NCBI RefSeq assembly: GCF_011089885.1
Contig: NZ_JAANBD010000027.1
Coordinates: 62,001 to 126,000 of the forward strand
Origin: Thioalkalivibrio sp. XN279
GTDB lineage: Bacteria > Pseudomonadota > Gammaproteobacteria > Steroidobacterales > XN24
Direction of reading: 5' to 3'
Length of the DNA stretch: 64,000 nt
Positions 8,570-20,083 of the stretch are shown here, piece by piece. Below the pieces are notes generated by a model. It was not told where the DNA came from and did no database searches. It worked only from the letters and a program-made list of their open reading frames with translations. Every line of letters begins with the position of its first letter. Position 1 is the stretch's first letter. Made by a program: the position numbers and the translations under genes.

Positions 8570-8584
8570 TCACGCTACTTGCTT
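8557..8584 (+). repeat. Perfect 14-bp tandem duplication across the sigma-54 promoter
   Basis: CACGCTACTTGCTT occurs twice head to tail (8557-8570 and 8571-8584). The first copy supplies the 3' half of the -24 box and the whole -12 box; the second repeats the -12 box over the predicted start site but has no GG upstream, so only one full promoter exists. Confidence 0.9.
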
Positions 8585-8619
8585 CGTAAACGCTAGGAGA
8601 TGCTGCAAGAGGAGTTCAC

Positions 8620-9159
8620 ATGCTCGACATGAAAGACAAAGTTGCCATTGATCCCGCCCCGGTCGACGTTGGCGCGCGCTTCCGCTCCAGGGCCGCCGCC
8701 GAACGCGCCGTGCGGGAGCTCGCGGCGCAAGACATCGCACCCGCTCAAGTCGAGATCCTGGAAGGCCAGGGCCACATGCGGGTCGCGCGGAGCGCTGAGA
8801 AGCGCGCCACGCGCACGGCACTGATTCGCTGGCACGCGTTGCTTGGCGCGGCCGGACTCCTGGTCGGCGCACTCTGCTGGCTGTTCGCCTGGTACGCGCG
8901 CCTGCCGCTGGTGCTGGCGATGCCCGGGCTGATGCTGTTTGTCGCGGTCGCATTCGGCGTGGTGGCCGGATTGTTGCTGGGCGGGCTGCTCTCGATCCGC
9001 CCGACCAAGGGCTGGCTGGCGGCGGCGGCACGCGACGATGCGCGCGCTGGCGACTTCCCGGTCGTGGTTCACGCGACGGACCGCAAGCAGGCACACAAGG
9101 CGCGCGAAATACTCGCCGCGGCGGAAGGGGATCCGTACCTGTTCGGCGCCGGGTCGTAG
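8620..9159 (+). CDS. Two-TM membrane protein of unknown function, sigma-54 driven
   Basis: A 179-residue protein with a soluble N-terminal part (about residues 15-60, with a repeated-helix pattern FRSRAAAERAVRELAAQDI), two adjacent membrane helices (about residues 73-125, containing LLVGALCWLFAWY and a Gly-rich second helix), and a soluble C-terminal part (VVVHATDRKQAHKAREILA). The soluble parts resemble small proteins of the general-stress or heat-induced YflT type, but I cannot assign a family. An AAGAGGAG ribosome binding site precedes the ATG. It is directly behind the best sigma-54 promoter and 52 bp before the activator gene, so the two may form an operon. Confidence 0.7.
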   Translation: MLDMKDKVAIDPAPVDVGARFRSRAAAERAVRELAAQDIAPAQVEILEGQGHMRVARSAEKRATRTALIRWHALLGAAGLLVGALCWLFAWYARLPLVLAMPGLMLFVAVAFGVVAGLLLGGLLSIRPTKGWLAAAARDDARAGDFPVVVHATDRKQAHKAREILAAAEGDPYLFGAGS

Positions 9160-9211
9160 TTCGCGCCCGATCGGCTAAAATCAGGGGCCAGGCAAGGAGC
9201 GCTGAGGCCCG

Positions 9212-10543
9212 ATGCTGCAGGCCCTGATCTATTGTGACGATGCCGAGACCGTGGTCCCCCTTTCCGATACGTTCCGGGAAGCAGGGTATGCGGTCCAGGT
9301 CGCGACCACCCTGAAGGACCTGCGCGGGGCGCTGCTGCGGGATCCGCCAGACATGGCGCTCGTCGACTACGACATCCTCGAGCCCGACACGATGGAGTTC
9401 CTTGCATCGGGCCAGCTCGGCCGGATCGTCAAGCTGCTCTTGATGACTGACGACCCCCGGCTCTCCAGCGCCGTACGCGGCATGCACCTGGGGGCCGCCG
9501 ACTACCTGGCGAAGCCCATCGATCCGGCGCGGCTGCACCAGGCGCTCGGCAGGATCAAGGCCGCGGTGACGCAGCCCGACCCGTCCGCCACGGAGGACAT
9601 CCTGCTGGCCGAGCGCCATGGGATGCAAGGGGAATCGCGCCCGATGCAGCGCCTGTTCCGACTGCTGCGCAAGGTGGGTCCGACTGACATGACGGTGCTG
9701 TTGTGCGGCGAGAGCGGCGTCGGCAAGGAACTTGCGGCACAGGCCATCCACGGCTTCAGCAAGCGGCGGGAGGGGCCGCTGGTGCCCGTGAACTGCGGGG
9801 CCATCAGCCCGGACATTCTCGAGAGCGAGCTCTTCGGCCATGAGAAAGGCAGCTTTACCGGCGCCAGCAGCAAGCACGTCGGTTTCTTCGAGCGTGCCGA
9901 GGGCGGCACCCTGTTCCTCGACGAGATCACGGAAATGTCGCCCCCGCTCCAGGTCAAGCTCTTGCGGGTGCTGGAATCCGCCGGGATTCGGCGGGTTGGG
10001 GGCGAGCAGGAAATCCCGATCGACACGCGGGTGGTAGCGGCGACCAACCGCGATCCGGACGAGGCCGTCCACGACGGAACGTTGCGGGAGGACCTGTATT
10101 ATCGCCTGGCTCAATTCCCGATCCGGATCCCTGCGCTGCGCGAACGCGGCGAAGACATCGGGCTGCTGGCAGACACATTCCTCGCCGCAATGAATGCGGC
10201 CAATGGCACGGCGAAAAGCCTTTCCGACGAGGCGTTGGAACTGCTGCGCCTGCATGAGTGGCCGGGCAATGTGCGTGAACTCAAGAACACCATGGCCCGG
10301 GCCTTCGTGCTGGCGGACGACAGCATTCGCCCCGACGACCTCCCCGCCCGCATCATCGACCCCGACCCGAACCAGGGGGACTACCTGCGCGTCCGTGTCG
10401 GGCAGCCACTGGCCGAGGTCGAACGGCGCACCATCCTCGCCACGGTGTCTCACTTCGGGGATGACCGCAAAGCCGCGGCCGAGGCACTCGGCATCAGCCG
10501 GAGGACTCTCTATTCCAAGCTGAAAAAGTACCGCTCTTCGTAG
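9212..10543 (+). CDS. Sigma-54-dependent response regulator (NtrC family)
   Basis: A 443-residue transcription activator with three domains. The receiver (1-120) keeps an acidic pair (Asp9, Asp10), a phosphoacceptor candidate Asp52, Thr79 and Lys101. The AAA+ domain (about 135-370) has Walker A GESGVGKE at 166-173, the sigma-54 contact loop as GSFTGA at 213-218 (Ser in place of the usual Ala of GAFTGA), Walker B GGTLFLDE ending at 238, and arginine-finger region sequence. The C-terminus is a Fis-type helix-turn-helix (AAAEALGISRRTLYSKL). No histidine kinase gene is in the window. Sigma-54-like promoters flank it on both sides, suggesting local control of the stress island. Confidence 0.93.
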   Translation: MLQALIYCDDAETVVPLSDTFREAGYAVQVATTLKDLRGALLRDPPDMALVDYDILEPDTMEFLASGQLGRIVKLLLMTDDPRLSSAVRGMHLGAADYLAKPIDPARLHQALGRIKAAVTQPDPSATEDILLAERHGMQGESRPMQRLFRLLRKVGPTDMTVLLCGESGVGKELAAQAIHGFSKRREGPLVPVNCGAISPDILESELFGHEKGSFTGASSKHVGFFERAEGGTLFLDEITEMSPPLQVKLLRVLESAGIRRVGGEQEIPIDTRVVAATNRDPDEAVHDGTLREDLYYRLAQFPIRIPALRERGEDIGLLADTFLAAMNAANGTAKSLSDEALELLRLHEWPGNVRELKNTMARAFVLADDSIRPDDLPARIIDPDPNQGDYLRVRVGQPLAEVERRTILATVSHFGDDRKAAAEALGISRRTLYSKLKKYRSS

Positions 10544-10548
10544 CCGTC

Positions 10549-10564
10549 CGGCACGTTTCCTGCA
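10549..10564 (+). promoter_or_regulatory. Candidate sigma-54 promoter upstream of the PRC-barrel gene
   Basis: CGGCACG (10549-10555), four bases, CTGCA (10560-10564). GG and GC keep the exact 10-bp spacing; there is one mismatch in each box against TGGCACG and TTGCA. It is located 42 bp before the PRC-barrel start. It is weaker than the sites at 8554 and 10981. Confidence 0.5.
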
Positions 10565-10605
10565 CACAAGCAGGTAATTCAATCATCGAGCGAGCGGTAA
10601 GCGGA

Positions 10606-10890
10606 ATGCGCGCAAGTACTCTATTCGGCATGCCCGTCGTGGACCGGCACGGCCGGCCACTCGGCACGGTCAGTGATCTCCTCCTGGACGACCCGGCCCC
10701 GGCCACCATCTGCTACCTGCTGGTTAACACCGCGCCCGCGGAAGGCGCCGCGTGCCGTACCGTGGCCGTGCCATGGAGGCTCGTTTCCCCCGGCGAGCAA
10801 GGGGATGCCATCAAGCTTGGCGTCAGCGGCGAGGCGTTGCGGCAGATGCGCGACATCCCGCCGCCTGCAGGACGGCCGCCGCGGAAATAG
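10606..10890 (+). CDS. PRC-barrel domain protein
   Basis: A 94-residue protein made of one PRC-barrel: MRASTLFGMPVVDRHGRPLG, then VSDLLLDDPAPATICYLLVN and VAVPWRLVSPG. This small beta-barrel occurs in RimM and photosynthetic reaction-centre subunits; stand-alone copies are common beside stress and BON-domain genes, with no settled function. The ATG at 10606 has only a weak purine-rich ribosome binding site. It is preceded by a possible sigma-54 promoter and followed by the DUF1328 gene. Confidence 0.8.
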   Translation: MRASTLFGMPVVDRHGRPLGTVSDLLLDDPAPATICYLLVNTAPAEGAACRTVAVPWRLVSPGEQGDAIKLGVSGEALRQMRDIPPPAGRPPRK

Positions 10891-10957
10891 TTTCCTACCC
10901 GCGGGAAAATTCTTCTGCGCTCGTACCGTGAATTCCCGGTGACAGGGCTATGTAGAG

Positions 10958-10972
10958 CCGGGGCAACCCCGG
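10958..10972. repeat. Inverted repeat CCGGGG-CAA-CCCCGG
   Basis: A perfect 6-bp stem with a 3-nt loop, 68 bp after the PRC-barrel stop and 9 bp before the sigma-54 promoter at 10981. Without a T-run it is a poor intrinsic terminator; it could be an operator or a pause hairpin. Confidence 0.5.
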
Positions 10973-10980
10973 AAAGACGT

Positions 10981-10996
10981 TGGCACAGTGATTGCA
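10981..10996 (+). promoter_or_regulatory. Sigma-54 (-24/-12) promoter for the DUF1328/BON genes
   Basis: TGGCAC (10981-10986), five bases, TTGCA (10992-10996), with GG and GC 10 bp apart: a full consensus match. The predicted start is near 11007, about 76 nt before the DUF1328 ATG at 11083. The BON gene at 11339 probably shares this transcript. Confidence 0.85.
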
Positions 10997-11082
10997 TCAT
11001 TTCCAGGTGACGGATCACCGTGACGGGATCGCCGTGACGGATGAACACCGACTTTGGCTTGGAATCGAATAGGGAGAATCTG

Positions 11083-11262
11083 ATGCTTGGCTGGGCACTC
11101 GCATTTTTCATCATCGCCCTCATCGCGGGGTTCCTGGGATTCGGCGGCATTGCCGGCTCCGCTGCGTGGATAGCGCAAATCCTGTTCTTCATATTTCTCG
11201 CTCTACTGGCGGTGTCGCTGTTGGCCCGCCTGGTCGGGCCACGCTCCGGGCCCCGCGTGTGA
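11083..11262 (+). CDS. DUF1328 family small membrane protein
   Basis: A 59-residue protein of two membrane helices ([17 protein letters not shown] and a second from about residue 28) around the conserved [19 protein letters not shown] segment, which identifies DUF1328 (YtjA-like). The ATG at 11083 is chosen because GGGAGA lies at the right distance; an upstream in-frame ATG at 11041 would add 14 non-conserved residues. Function is unknown; these peptides are typically found near OsmY/BON stress genes. Downstream of a strong sigma-54 promoter. Confidence 0.88.
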   Translation: MLGWALAFFIIALIAGFLGFGGIAGSAAWIAQILFFIFLALLAVSLLARLVGPRSGPRV

Positions 11263-11338
11263 ACTGCATTGCGAACCACAGCACAGCGCGCCGGAGAACG
11301 GCGCTTTCGGCCACCAACAACCAAAGGAAACGCCAACC

Positions 11339-11974
11339 ATGAATCTGTTGCACAGCGCACGTGAAACCAGTAATCCCAAAGTGGCCGCATGGCTGATGGT
11401 GGGGTTGTTCCTGGCACCGTTGCCCGCGATCACCTCGACGTCGGCGGCCGATGTAGGCGCCGATGAAGCCGGGAAGTCCACCGAACAAATTGCGGAAACG
11501 GTGCGCGATACTGCAGCGGACGTACGCATCCACCTGGCGCTCGAAACCAAGCTCGCTGCAAGCGACACCCTCAGCGCGTTCGAAATCGACACCGATGTCA
11601 AGGACGGCGTGGCCTATCTCGAAGGCGCGGTGGAAAGCGAAGCCCGCAAGGAACTTGCCACAGAGCTCGCCCGGTCTGTCGAGGGCGTCCGCACGGTGCG
11701 CAACGGCCTGGTCGTCGACGGCGGGGAACCCGGCGTGCTCGAACAAATGCAGGACACGGCGCGGGACGCTGCCTTGACGACACGCGTGAAGGCGCGCCTG
11801 CTGGCCAGCGACAACACTTCAGGGCTTGCGATTTCGGTCAGTAGCGAAGACGGCGTGGTCACGCTTGGCGGCGCAGTCGCCTCCGAGGCCGAGAAGGAGC
11901 TGGCAGAAGTGATCGCAGCTAACACCGGCGGCGTCGCCGAAGTGCGCAACAAGATCGACCTCGAGAAGAAGTGA
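11339..11974 (+). CDS. Periplasmic protein with two BON domains (OsmY-like)
   Basis: A 211-residue exported protein. A hydrophobic segment (about residues 17-33, WLMVGLFLAPLPAI) ends near TSTSAADV, consistent with a signal peptide. Two BON domains follow, at about residues 60-127 and 140-208, each with the Gly-Val-X-Leu-X-Gly core (GVAYLEGAV; GVVTLGGAV). By analogy with OsmY it would act in the periplasm during osmotic or envelope stress. It follows DUF1328 by 76 bp with no separate promoter seen, so it likely reads from the sigma-54 promoter at 10981. It converges on purA, with a 22 bp gap. Confidence 0.85.
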   Translation: MNLLHSARETSNPKVAAWLMVGLFLAPLPAITSTSAADVGADEAGKSTEQIAETVRDTAADVRIHLALETKLAASDTLSAFEIDTDVKDGVAYLEGAVESEARKELATELARSVEGVRTVRNGLVVDGGEPGVLEQMQDTARDAALTTRVKARLLASDNTSGLAISVSSEDGVVTLGGAVASEAEKELAEVIAANTGGVAEVRNKIDLEKK

Positions 11975-11996
11975 GGACACTGGCGGTCCGCCCGCC

Positions 11997-13506
<1,510 letters not shown>

Positions 13507-13522
13507 GGCGCCAGGGCGCTCC

Positions 13523-14401
13523 TCAGGGCCCTGCGCCGCCGGCCGGATCCTTGAGGAAGCGGAAGAACTCGCCGTCCGGCGCGATCACCAGCATGTCGTC
13601 GCCGCGCCCGACCGCCGTGCGGTAGGCCTGCATGCTGCGCCAGAACTGGAAGAAGCCCTGGTCGCGATTGAAGGCCTCGGCGTAGATGTCGGCCGCACGG
13701 GCGTCGCCGGCACCGCGGATACGCTGCGAGTCGCGCTGCGCCTCGGCGATGATGATGGTGCGCTGGCGGTCGGCGTCCGAACGGATGCGCTCCGCCGTCT
13801 CGGCGCCCTCGGCGCGCAGCTGGGCCGCGACGCGGGCGCGCTCCTGGCGCATGCGGTTGAACACGCTCTCGCTCACATCCGGCGGCAGGTCGAGCGTCTT
13901 GACGCGCACGTCCACGATCTCGATGCCCAGCTCGCGCGCGGTCACACCCGCGGTGTCCATGAGCTCGTTGACGACATCGGAGCGATCGGCCGTCACGACC
14001 TCCTGCACCGTCTGGCGCGCAAACTGCGCGCGCAGCCCGTCCTTCATGATTTCCAGCAAGCGGCTGGTGGCCAGGCGCTCGTCACCGGCCGTGGCGCGGA
14101 AATACTGGCCCACGTCCACGATGCGCCACTTGACGTAGAAGTCCACCCGCAGGTTCTTCTTCTCCGCCGTCAGGAAGGGCTCGTTGGGGTTGTTGCGGGT
14201 CAACACGCGGTTATCGAACTTACGCACGGTGTTGACGAAGGGCATCTTGAAATGCAGCCCCGGCTCGAAGTCCATTCGCACGATTTCGCCGAAACGCAGC
14301 TTGATGGCGTACTCGCGCTCATCGACCGTGAATACGGACATCGACAGCAGCAGCGCGGCCGCCGCGACGGCCAGGATCAGGGTAGTGGTCTTGGCACCCA
14401 T
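13523..14401 (-). CDS. hflC: HflC, regulator of FtsH protease (SPFH/prohibitin family)
   Basis: Membrane protein that with HflK forms a large cage around the FtsH protease and modulates its activity. It has 292 residues: one N-terminal membrane anchor (about residues 7-22) and a periplasmic SPFH domain (TVDEREYAIKLRFGEIVR). A long coiled-coil region rich in Arg, Glu and Ala follows (RMRQERARVAAQLRAEGAE). The ATG overlaps the hflK stop by one base (TGATG), so the two subunits are translationally coupled. Confidence 0.97.
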   Translation of the reverse strand: MGAKTTTLILAVAAAALLLSMSVFTVDEREYAIKLRFGEIVRMDFEPGLHFKMPFVNTVRKFDNRVLTRNNPNEPFLTAEKKNLRVDFYVKWRIVDVGQYFRATAGDERLATSRLLEIMKDGLRAQFARQTVQEVVTADRSDVVNELMDTAGVTARELGIEIVDVRVKTLDLPPDVSESVFNRMRQERARVAAQLRAEGAETAERIRSDADRQRTIIIAEAQRDSQRIRGAGDARAADIYAEAFNRDQGFFQFWRSMQAYRTAVGRGDDMLVIAPDGEFFRFLKDPAGGAGP

Positions 14402-15540
14402 CAGCGAGTCCCCCTCGAGCGCAGGTCGGTTGTCGGCGTGGGCGACGTTTCCGTCTGGCGCAGCGTATTCGGCTGGCCCTGGTCGGCCGGGTCCACCAGG
14501 CGGGTGGCACTGCCACCCGAGCGCTTCAGCAACTCTTCGATGGGCAGGTACATCAGCGTCCCGCTGCCCTCGGCGTCGATGAGCACCTTGGCCGAGTTGC
14601 CGAGCACCTGCTCCAGCGTCTCGTAGTAAAGGCGCTGGCGCGTCACTGCGGGCGCGCGCTGGTACTCCGTCAGCAGCGCGATGAAGCGGTCGCTTTCACC
14701 TTCCGCCTCCGCGATCACCTGGGCGCGGTAGGCCTCGGCGCTTTCCAGCAGCCTGGCGGCGTTACCACGGGCCCGCGGCACGACGTCATTGGCATACGCT
14801 TCCGCCTCCAGGGCCAGGCGATCGCGATCCTCGCGCGCCTTGATGGCGTCCTGCACGGCCGCCTCGACCTGGGAGGGGAAGTTGGCGTCCTCGAGGTTCA
14901 CCGAGGTGATCTCGATGCCGGCGCCGTAGGCGTCCAGCGTGGACTGGATGATCTCGCGCGCGCGGGCAGCGACCTCGGCGCGGCCCTCGGTGAGCACGAA
15001 ATCGAGCGTGCTCTTACCCACCACCTCGCGAATGGCGGTCTCGGTCACCTCGCCGAGCGTCTCCTCGGGGTTACGCACATTGAACAGGAAGGCCTGGGCG
15101 TCGGTGCGCCGGAACTGCACCCGCAGGTCGACGCTGACGATGTTCTCGTCCGAGGTCAGCATGCGCGTGGAGTGGTTGAAAGAATCCACCTGGGAGACGT
15201 TCACCGTCTCGACGCGCTGGAAAGGATACGGGAGATGCCAGTGCAGGCCCGGCAGGGTGGTCTTCTGGTAGGCGCCGAACTGCAGCACCACGCCGCGCTC
15301 CGCCTCGTCCACCTGGTAAAAGCCCGACAACAGCCACAGCACGATCGCGGCCGCAGCCACCAGGCCGATGCCGGCGCCTGCCGCACCGCCGCCGGAACCA
15401 CCGGAGCGGCCTTTGCCGCCGAACACCCCCGAGAGCTTCCGCTGCAGGTCGCGTACGACCTTGTCCAGGTCCGGCGGCCCTTCTTTGCCACCGCCCGCGT
15501 TCCAGGGATTACCGCCCTTGCCAGGTTCGTTCCAAGCCAT
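14401..15540 (-). CDS. hflK: HflK, regulator of FtsH protease (SPFH/prohibitin family)
   Basis: Partner of HflC in the FtsH-regulating complex. It has 379 residues. The Gly-rich cytoplasmic N-terminus (MAWNEPGKGGNPWNAGGGK, then Gly/Ser-rich sequence to about residue 50) is followed by a membrane helix (about 53-72) and the SPFH domain (YQVDEAERGVVLQFGAYQ). The helical region ends in a Ser/Thr/Arg-rich tail. hflX lies 41 bp upstream. The order hfq-hflX-hflK-hflC is conserved. Confidence 0.97.
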   Translation of the reverse strand: MAWNEPGKGGNPWNAGGGKEGPPDLDKVVRDLQRKLSGVFGGKGRSGGSGGGAAGAGIGLVAAAAIVLWLLSGFYQVDEAERGVVLQFGAYQKTTLPGLHWHLPYPFQRVETVNVSQVDSFNHSTRMLTSDENIVSVDLRVQFRRTDAQAFLFNVRNPEETLGEVTETAIREVVGKSTLDFVLTEGRAEVAARAREIIQSTLDAYGAGIEITSVNLEDANFPSQVEAAVQDAIKAREDRDRLALEAEAYANDVVPRARGNAARLLESAEAYRAQVIAEAEGESDRFIALLTEYQRAPAVTRQRLYYETLEQVLGNSAKVLIDAEGSGTLMYLPIEELLKRSGGSATRLVDPADQGQPNTLRQTETSPTPTTDLRSRGTR

Positions 15541-15581
15541 GATGTTCCTTCGTTGATTGTGACGCGCGCAGAGCGCCGCGC

Positions 15582-16910
15582 TCAGGCCACTGTCCGCGAT
15601 TGTAGGGATGCGCCGGAGCCCTCACAAGGACGGGACCGGATACGGCTACGACTCAGACCAGTATCCCGGCAGAATCGTTCCAGCGCCACCTTCGGGGCCT
15701 CCAGCTCGATGTCCCACCCGCCGGCCTCGTCCCCGGTCTCCCTCCGCACCATCTCCGCGCCATAGAGTTTCGCCCGCATGCCGCCTTCCGATGCATCGAG
15801 ATGGACCGTGCCGCTGACCCGGCCCTCGCCGAAATAATCCCTCAGCGTCTCGATCAGCAGGTTGATGCCGGCGCCGGTGCGTGCCGACACGCGCACCGAG
15901 CGTACGCGTCCGTCCTCGTCGCGGGTGAGGCCGGGGATCTCGCCCGCCTCGTCGATCTTGTTGTAAACCAGTAATTGCGGCAGGTCCTCGGCGCCGATTT
16001 CGGCCAGCACCCGGTTGACGTGCTCGACGCGCTCGTCGCGCAACGGGTCTGCACTGTCCACCACGTGCAGCAGCAGGGCCGCGTCCCGCGTTTCTTTCAG
16101 CGTGGAGCGGAACGCCGCCACCAGCTCGTGCGGCAGGTCGCGCACAAAGCCCACGGTATCGGCCAGCACGAGTTCGAGACCGGGCCCGAGCTGCAGGCCC
16201 CGCAGCGTCGGATCCAGCGTGGCGAACAGCTTGTCAGCCGCATAGACCTCCGCCTCCGTCAGGCGGTTGAACAGCGTCGACTTGCCGGCGTTGGTATAGC
16301 CCACCAGCGCGATCGTCGGCACCTCGGCCTTGGCGCGCGTGCGCCGCCCCTGCTCGCGCTGCTTGTCCACCTTCTCCAGGCGGCGGGTGAGCATGCGGAT
16401 GCGGTTGGCGAGCAGGCGGCGGTCGGTCTCGAGCTGGGTCTCGCCCGGCCCGCGCAGGCCGATGCCGCCCTTCTGCCGCTCCAGGTGGGTCCAGCCCCGC
16501 ACCAGGCGCGTGGACAGATGGCGCAGCTGCGCCAGCTCCACCTGGAGCTTGCCTTCGAAACTGCGCGCCCGCTGGGCGAAGATGTCGAGAATCAGGCCGG
16601 TGCGGTCGAGCACGCGGCAACTCAGCGCCTTCTCCAGGTTGCGCTCCTGGCTGGGCGACAAGGCATGGTTGAACAGCACCAGGTCCGCACCCGTCTCGCG
16701 GATGAGCGCAGCCAGCTCCTCGGCCTTGCCGGAGCCGATGAAATAGCGTGGATCCGGGGCGGCCCTCGTGGCAGTCAGCCGCGCCACGACGGTGGCGCCG
16801 GCCGAAACCGCCAGGCGCTCGAGTTCCTCGAGTTCCTCCGCGGAAGCACGGCCGCCGAATCCGATCTGTACCAGGATGGCACGCTCGCCGTGCCCCGGAC
16901 GTTCGAACAA
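15582..16910 (-). CDS. hflX: HflX, ribosome-associated GTPase
   Basis: GTPase that splits stalled 70S ribosomes under heat or antibiotic stress. It has 442 residues. The N-terminal HflX domain has a Gly-rich SGKAEEL stretch and the diagnostic GPGETQLETDRR segment. The G domain has G1 GYTNAGKST, G3 DTVGF and G4 NKID. A C-terminal extension of about 75 residues follows the G domain. It is 21 bp downstream of hfq and probably cotranscribed. Confidence 0.97.
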   Translation of the reverse strand: MFERPGHGERAILVQIGFGGRASAEELEELERLAVSAGATVVARLTATRAAPDPRYFIGSGKAEELAALIRETGADLVLFNHALSPSQERNLEKALSCRVLDRTGLILDIFAQRARSFEGKLQVELAQLRHLSTRLVRGWTHLERQKGGIGLRGPGETQLETDRRLLANRIRMLTRRLEKVDKQREQGRRTRAKAEVPTIALVGYTNAGKSTLFNRLTEAEVYAADKLFATLDPTLRGLQLGPGLELVLADTVGFVRDLPHELVAAFRSTLKETRDAALLLHVVDSADPLRDERVEHVNRVLAEIGAEDLPQLLVYNKIDEAGEIPGLTRDEDGRVRSVRVSARTGAGINLLIETLRDYFGEGRVSGTVHLDASEGGMRAKLYGAEMVRRETGDEAGGWDIELEAPKVALERFCRDTGLSRSRIRSRPCEGSGASLQSRTVA

Positions 16911-16931
16911 CCGATTCTCCCGCGCTAAGCC

Positions 16932-18228
<1,297 letters not shown>

Positions 18229-18236
18229 GTCGATCC

Positions 18237-20024
18237 TCAGCGCCCGCGCAGGAACAGCTTGTCGAGCTCCGCCATGCTGAGCTGGGTCCAGGTGGGGCGG
18301 CCGTGGTTGCACTGGTCGGCGCGTTCGGTCCGCTCCATGTCCCTGAGCAGGGCGTTCATCTCGGCCAGCGTCAGCTGGCGATTGGCGCGCACCGAGCCGT
18401 GGCAGGCCATGGTGGCGAGCACCTCGTTCATGCGCTCCTCGACCCGCCGGCTGCTGCCCTGCTCCGCGAGGTCCGACAGCAGGTCGCGCAGCAGCGACTC
18501 GGCGTCGGCATTGGCCAGCAGGGCCGGCAGCTGCCGGACGACGACGACGTCGGGACCGCGCCGGTCGATGACCAGCCCGACGGCCGCCAGCGCTTCCTGC
18601 ATGGCTTCCGCCAGCTCAGCCTCCTGGGGCGACACCCGCACGCTCAGCGGCACCAGCAGGGGCTGCCCCGCGGCCGCGTCGCCGGAGAGGGCGTTCTTGA
18701 GGCGCTCGTACAACACCCGCTCATGCGCCGCATGCATGTCGACCACGACTAGGCCGGCGCGGTTCTGCGCCAGGATGTACACCCCGCCGAGCTGGCCGAC
18801 GGCGTAACCGAGCGCCGGGCTGTCGTCTTGCGGCGCGGGGGCAGCGCCGGCAACCGGCACGGTCGCGGCACGTGGATGTGCGCCCGCGTCCGGCTGCGTC
18901 GGCTCCGGCGCATCGCGCACCGCCAGCGGCATGGCGCCCTGGTGCGGCCGTTGCCAGCCGGAAGCCTCGGCGCCCGGGGCGCTGAACCGGGGGGTCGCCG
19001 GCGGCGGCGCGCCCACCCCGGCCGCGGGGCGCGTGCCCGCCAGGGCACTTTCCACCACCTTGTAAATGAAGCCATGCATGCTGCGCGCATCCCGAAAGCG
19101 CACCTCGTGCTTGGTCGGGTGCGCGTTGACGTCGACCAGCGCGGGATCCATTTCCAGGTACAGGACGTAAGCCGGGTGACGCCCGTGGAACAGGACGTCG
19201 GCGTAGGCCTGGCGCAGCGCATGCGTGACCAGCCGGTCGCGGATCATGCGTCCGTTGACGAAGAAATACTGCAGGTCGGGCTGCGAGCGGGAAAAAGTCG
19301 GCAGGCCGAGCCATCCGGACAATCTCAGCCCTGCCGCGCCGTACTCGACTTCCATCATGTGCGCCGCGAAGGTTTCCCCGCACAGCTCGGCGACGCGCCG
19401 CGCACGCGCAGCAGCGTCCGGCGCCGGGCGCAGCTCGAAGAGCGCCCGGCCGTCGCGCCGCAGGCTGAAACCGGCATCGAAACGCGACAGCGCCAGGCGG
19501 CGCGCGACGCGCTCCACGTGGCCGGCCTCGGTGCGCTCGCTACGCATGAAACGCCGCCGCGCCGGGGTGTTGTAGAACAGGTCGCGTACCACGATCGTCG
19601 TGCCGCTCGGGTGCGCGGCGGGCGCAGGCGCCGCGAGGCTGCCCCCGTCCACTTCCACCGTCCAGGCGGCCTCCGCCCCCGCGGCCCGCGACGTCATGGT
19701 CAGGCGCGACACCGACGCGATGCTCGGCAGCGCCTCGCCGCGAAAGCCCAGCGTACCGACACGCTCGAGGTCTTCGAGGCTGGTGATCTTGCTGGTGGCA
19801 TGGCGCGACAAGGCAAGCGCGAGCTCGTCGCGCGGGATGCCGTTGCCGTCGTCGCGCACCAGGCAGCGTCGCAGCCCGCCACCCTCGATCTCAAGCTCCA
19901 CGCGCCCGGCGCCGGCGTCGAGGCTGTTCTCGACCAGCTCCTTGATGACGGACGCCGGGCGCTCTACCACCTCGCCGGCGGCGATCTGGTCGATCAACTG
20001 GGGGGGAAGCTGGCGGATGGGCAT
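18237..20024 (-). CDS. mutL: DNA mismatch repair protein MutL
   Basis: Couples mismatch recognition by MutS to strand incision. The ATG at 20024 gives [20 protein letters not shown], the standard N-terminus, and 595 residues. The GHKL ATPase domain has [19 protein letters not shown] and [14 protein letters not shown] Pro/Ala-rich linker (about residues 335-410) leads to the C-terminal dimerisation domain with [17 protein letters not shown] and CNHGRP. These are variants of the endonuclease motifs DQHA(X)2E, ACK/H and CPHGRP, so nuclease activity is uncertain. Confidence 0.97.
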   Translation of the reverse strand: MPIRQLPPQLIDQIAAGEVVERPASVIKELVENSLDAGAGRVELEIEGGGLRRCLVRDDGNGIPRDELALALSRHATSKITSLEDLERVGTLGFRGEALPSIASVSRLTMTSRAAGAEAAWTVEVDGGSLAAPAPAAHPSGTTIVVRDLFYNTPARRRFMRSERTEAGHVERVARRLALSRFDAGFSLRRDGRALFELRPAPDAAARARRVAELCGETFAAHMMEVEYGAAGLRLSGWLGLPTFSRSQPDLQYFFVNGRMIRDRLVTHALRQAYADVLFHGRHPAYVLYLEMDPALVDVNAHPTKHEVRFRDARSMHGFIYKVVESALAGTRPAAGVGAPPPATPRFSAPGAEASGWQRPHQGAMPLAVRDAPEPTQPDAGAHPRAATVPVAGAAPAPQDDSPALGYAVGQLGGVYILAQNRAGLVVVDMHAAHERVLYERLKNALSGDAAAGQPLLVPLSVRVSPQEAELAEAMQEALAAVGLVIDRRGPDVVVVRQLPALLANADAESLLRDLLSDLAEQGSSRRVEERMNEVLATMACHGSVRANRQLTLAEMNALLRDMERTERADQCNHGRPTWTQLSMAELDKLFLRGR

Positions 20025-20083
20025 GGGCCCACTAGGATACGGGAAACCCCGCAGCGCGACAGTCCCCACCGAGCGCGCGGCGG

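Noticed and set aside
8570-10582. Minus-strand open frame (~670 codons) opposite the sigma-54 activator
   Set aside because: The plus strand encodes a complete NtrC-type protein; the antisense frame has no recognisable domain or ribosome binding site.
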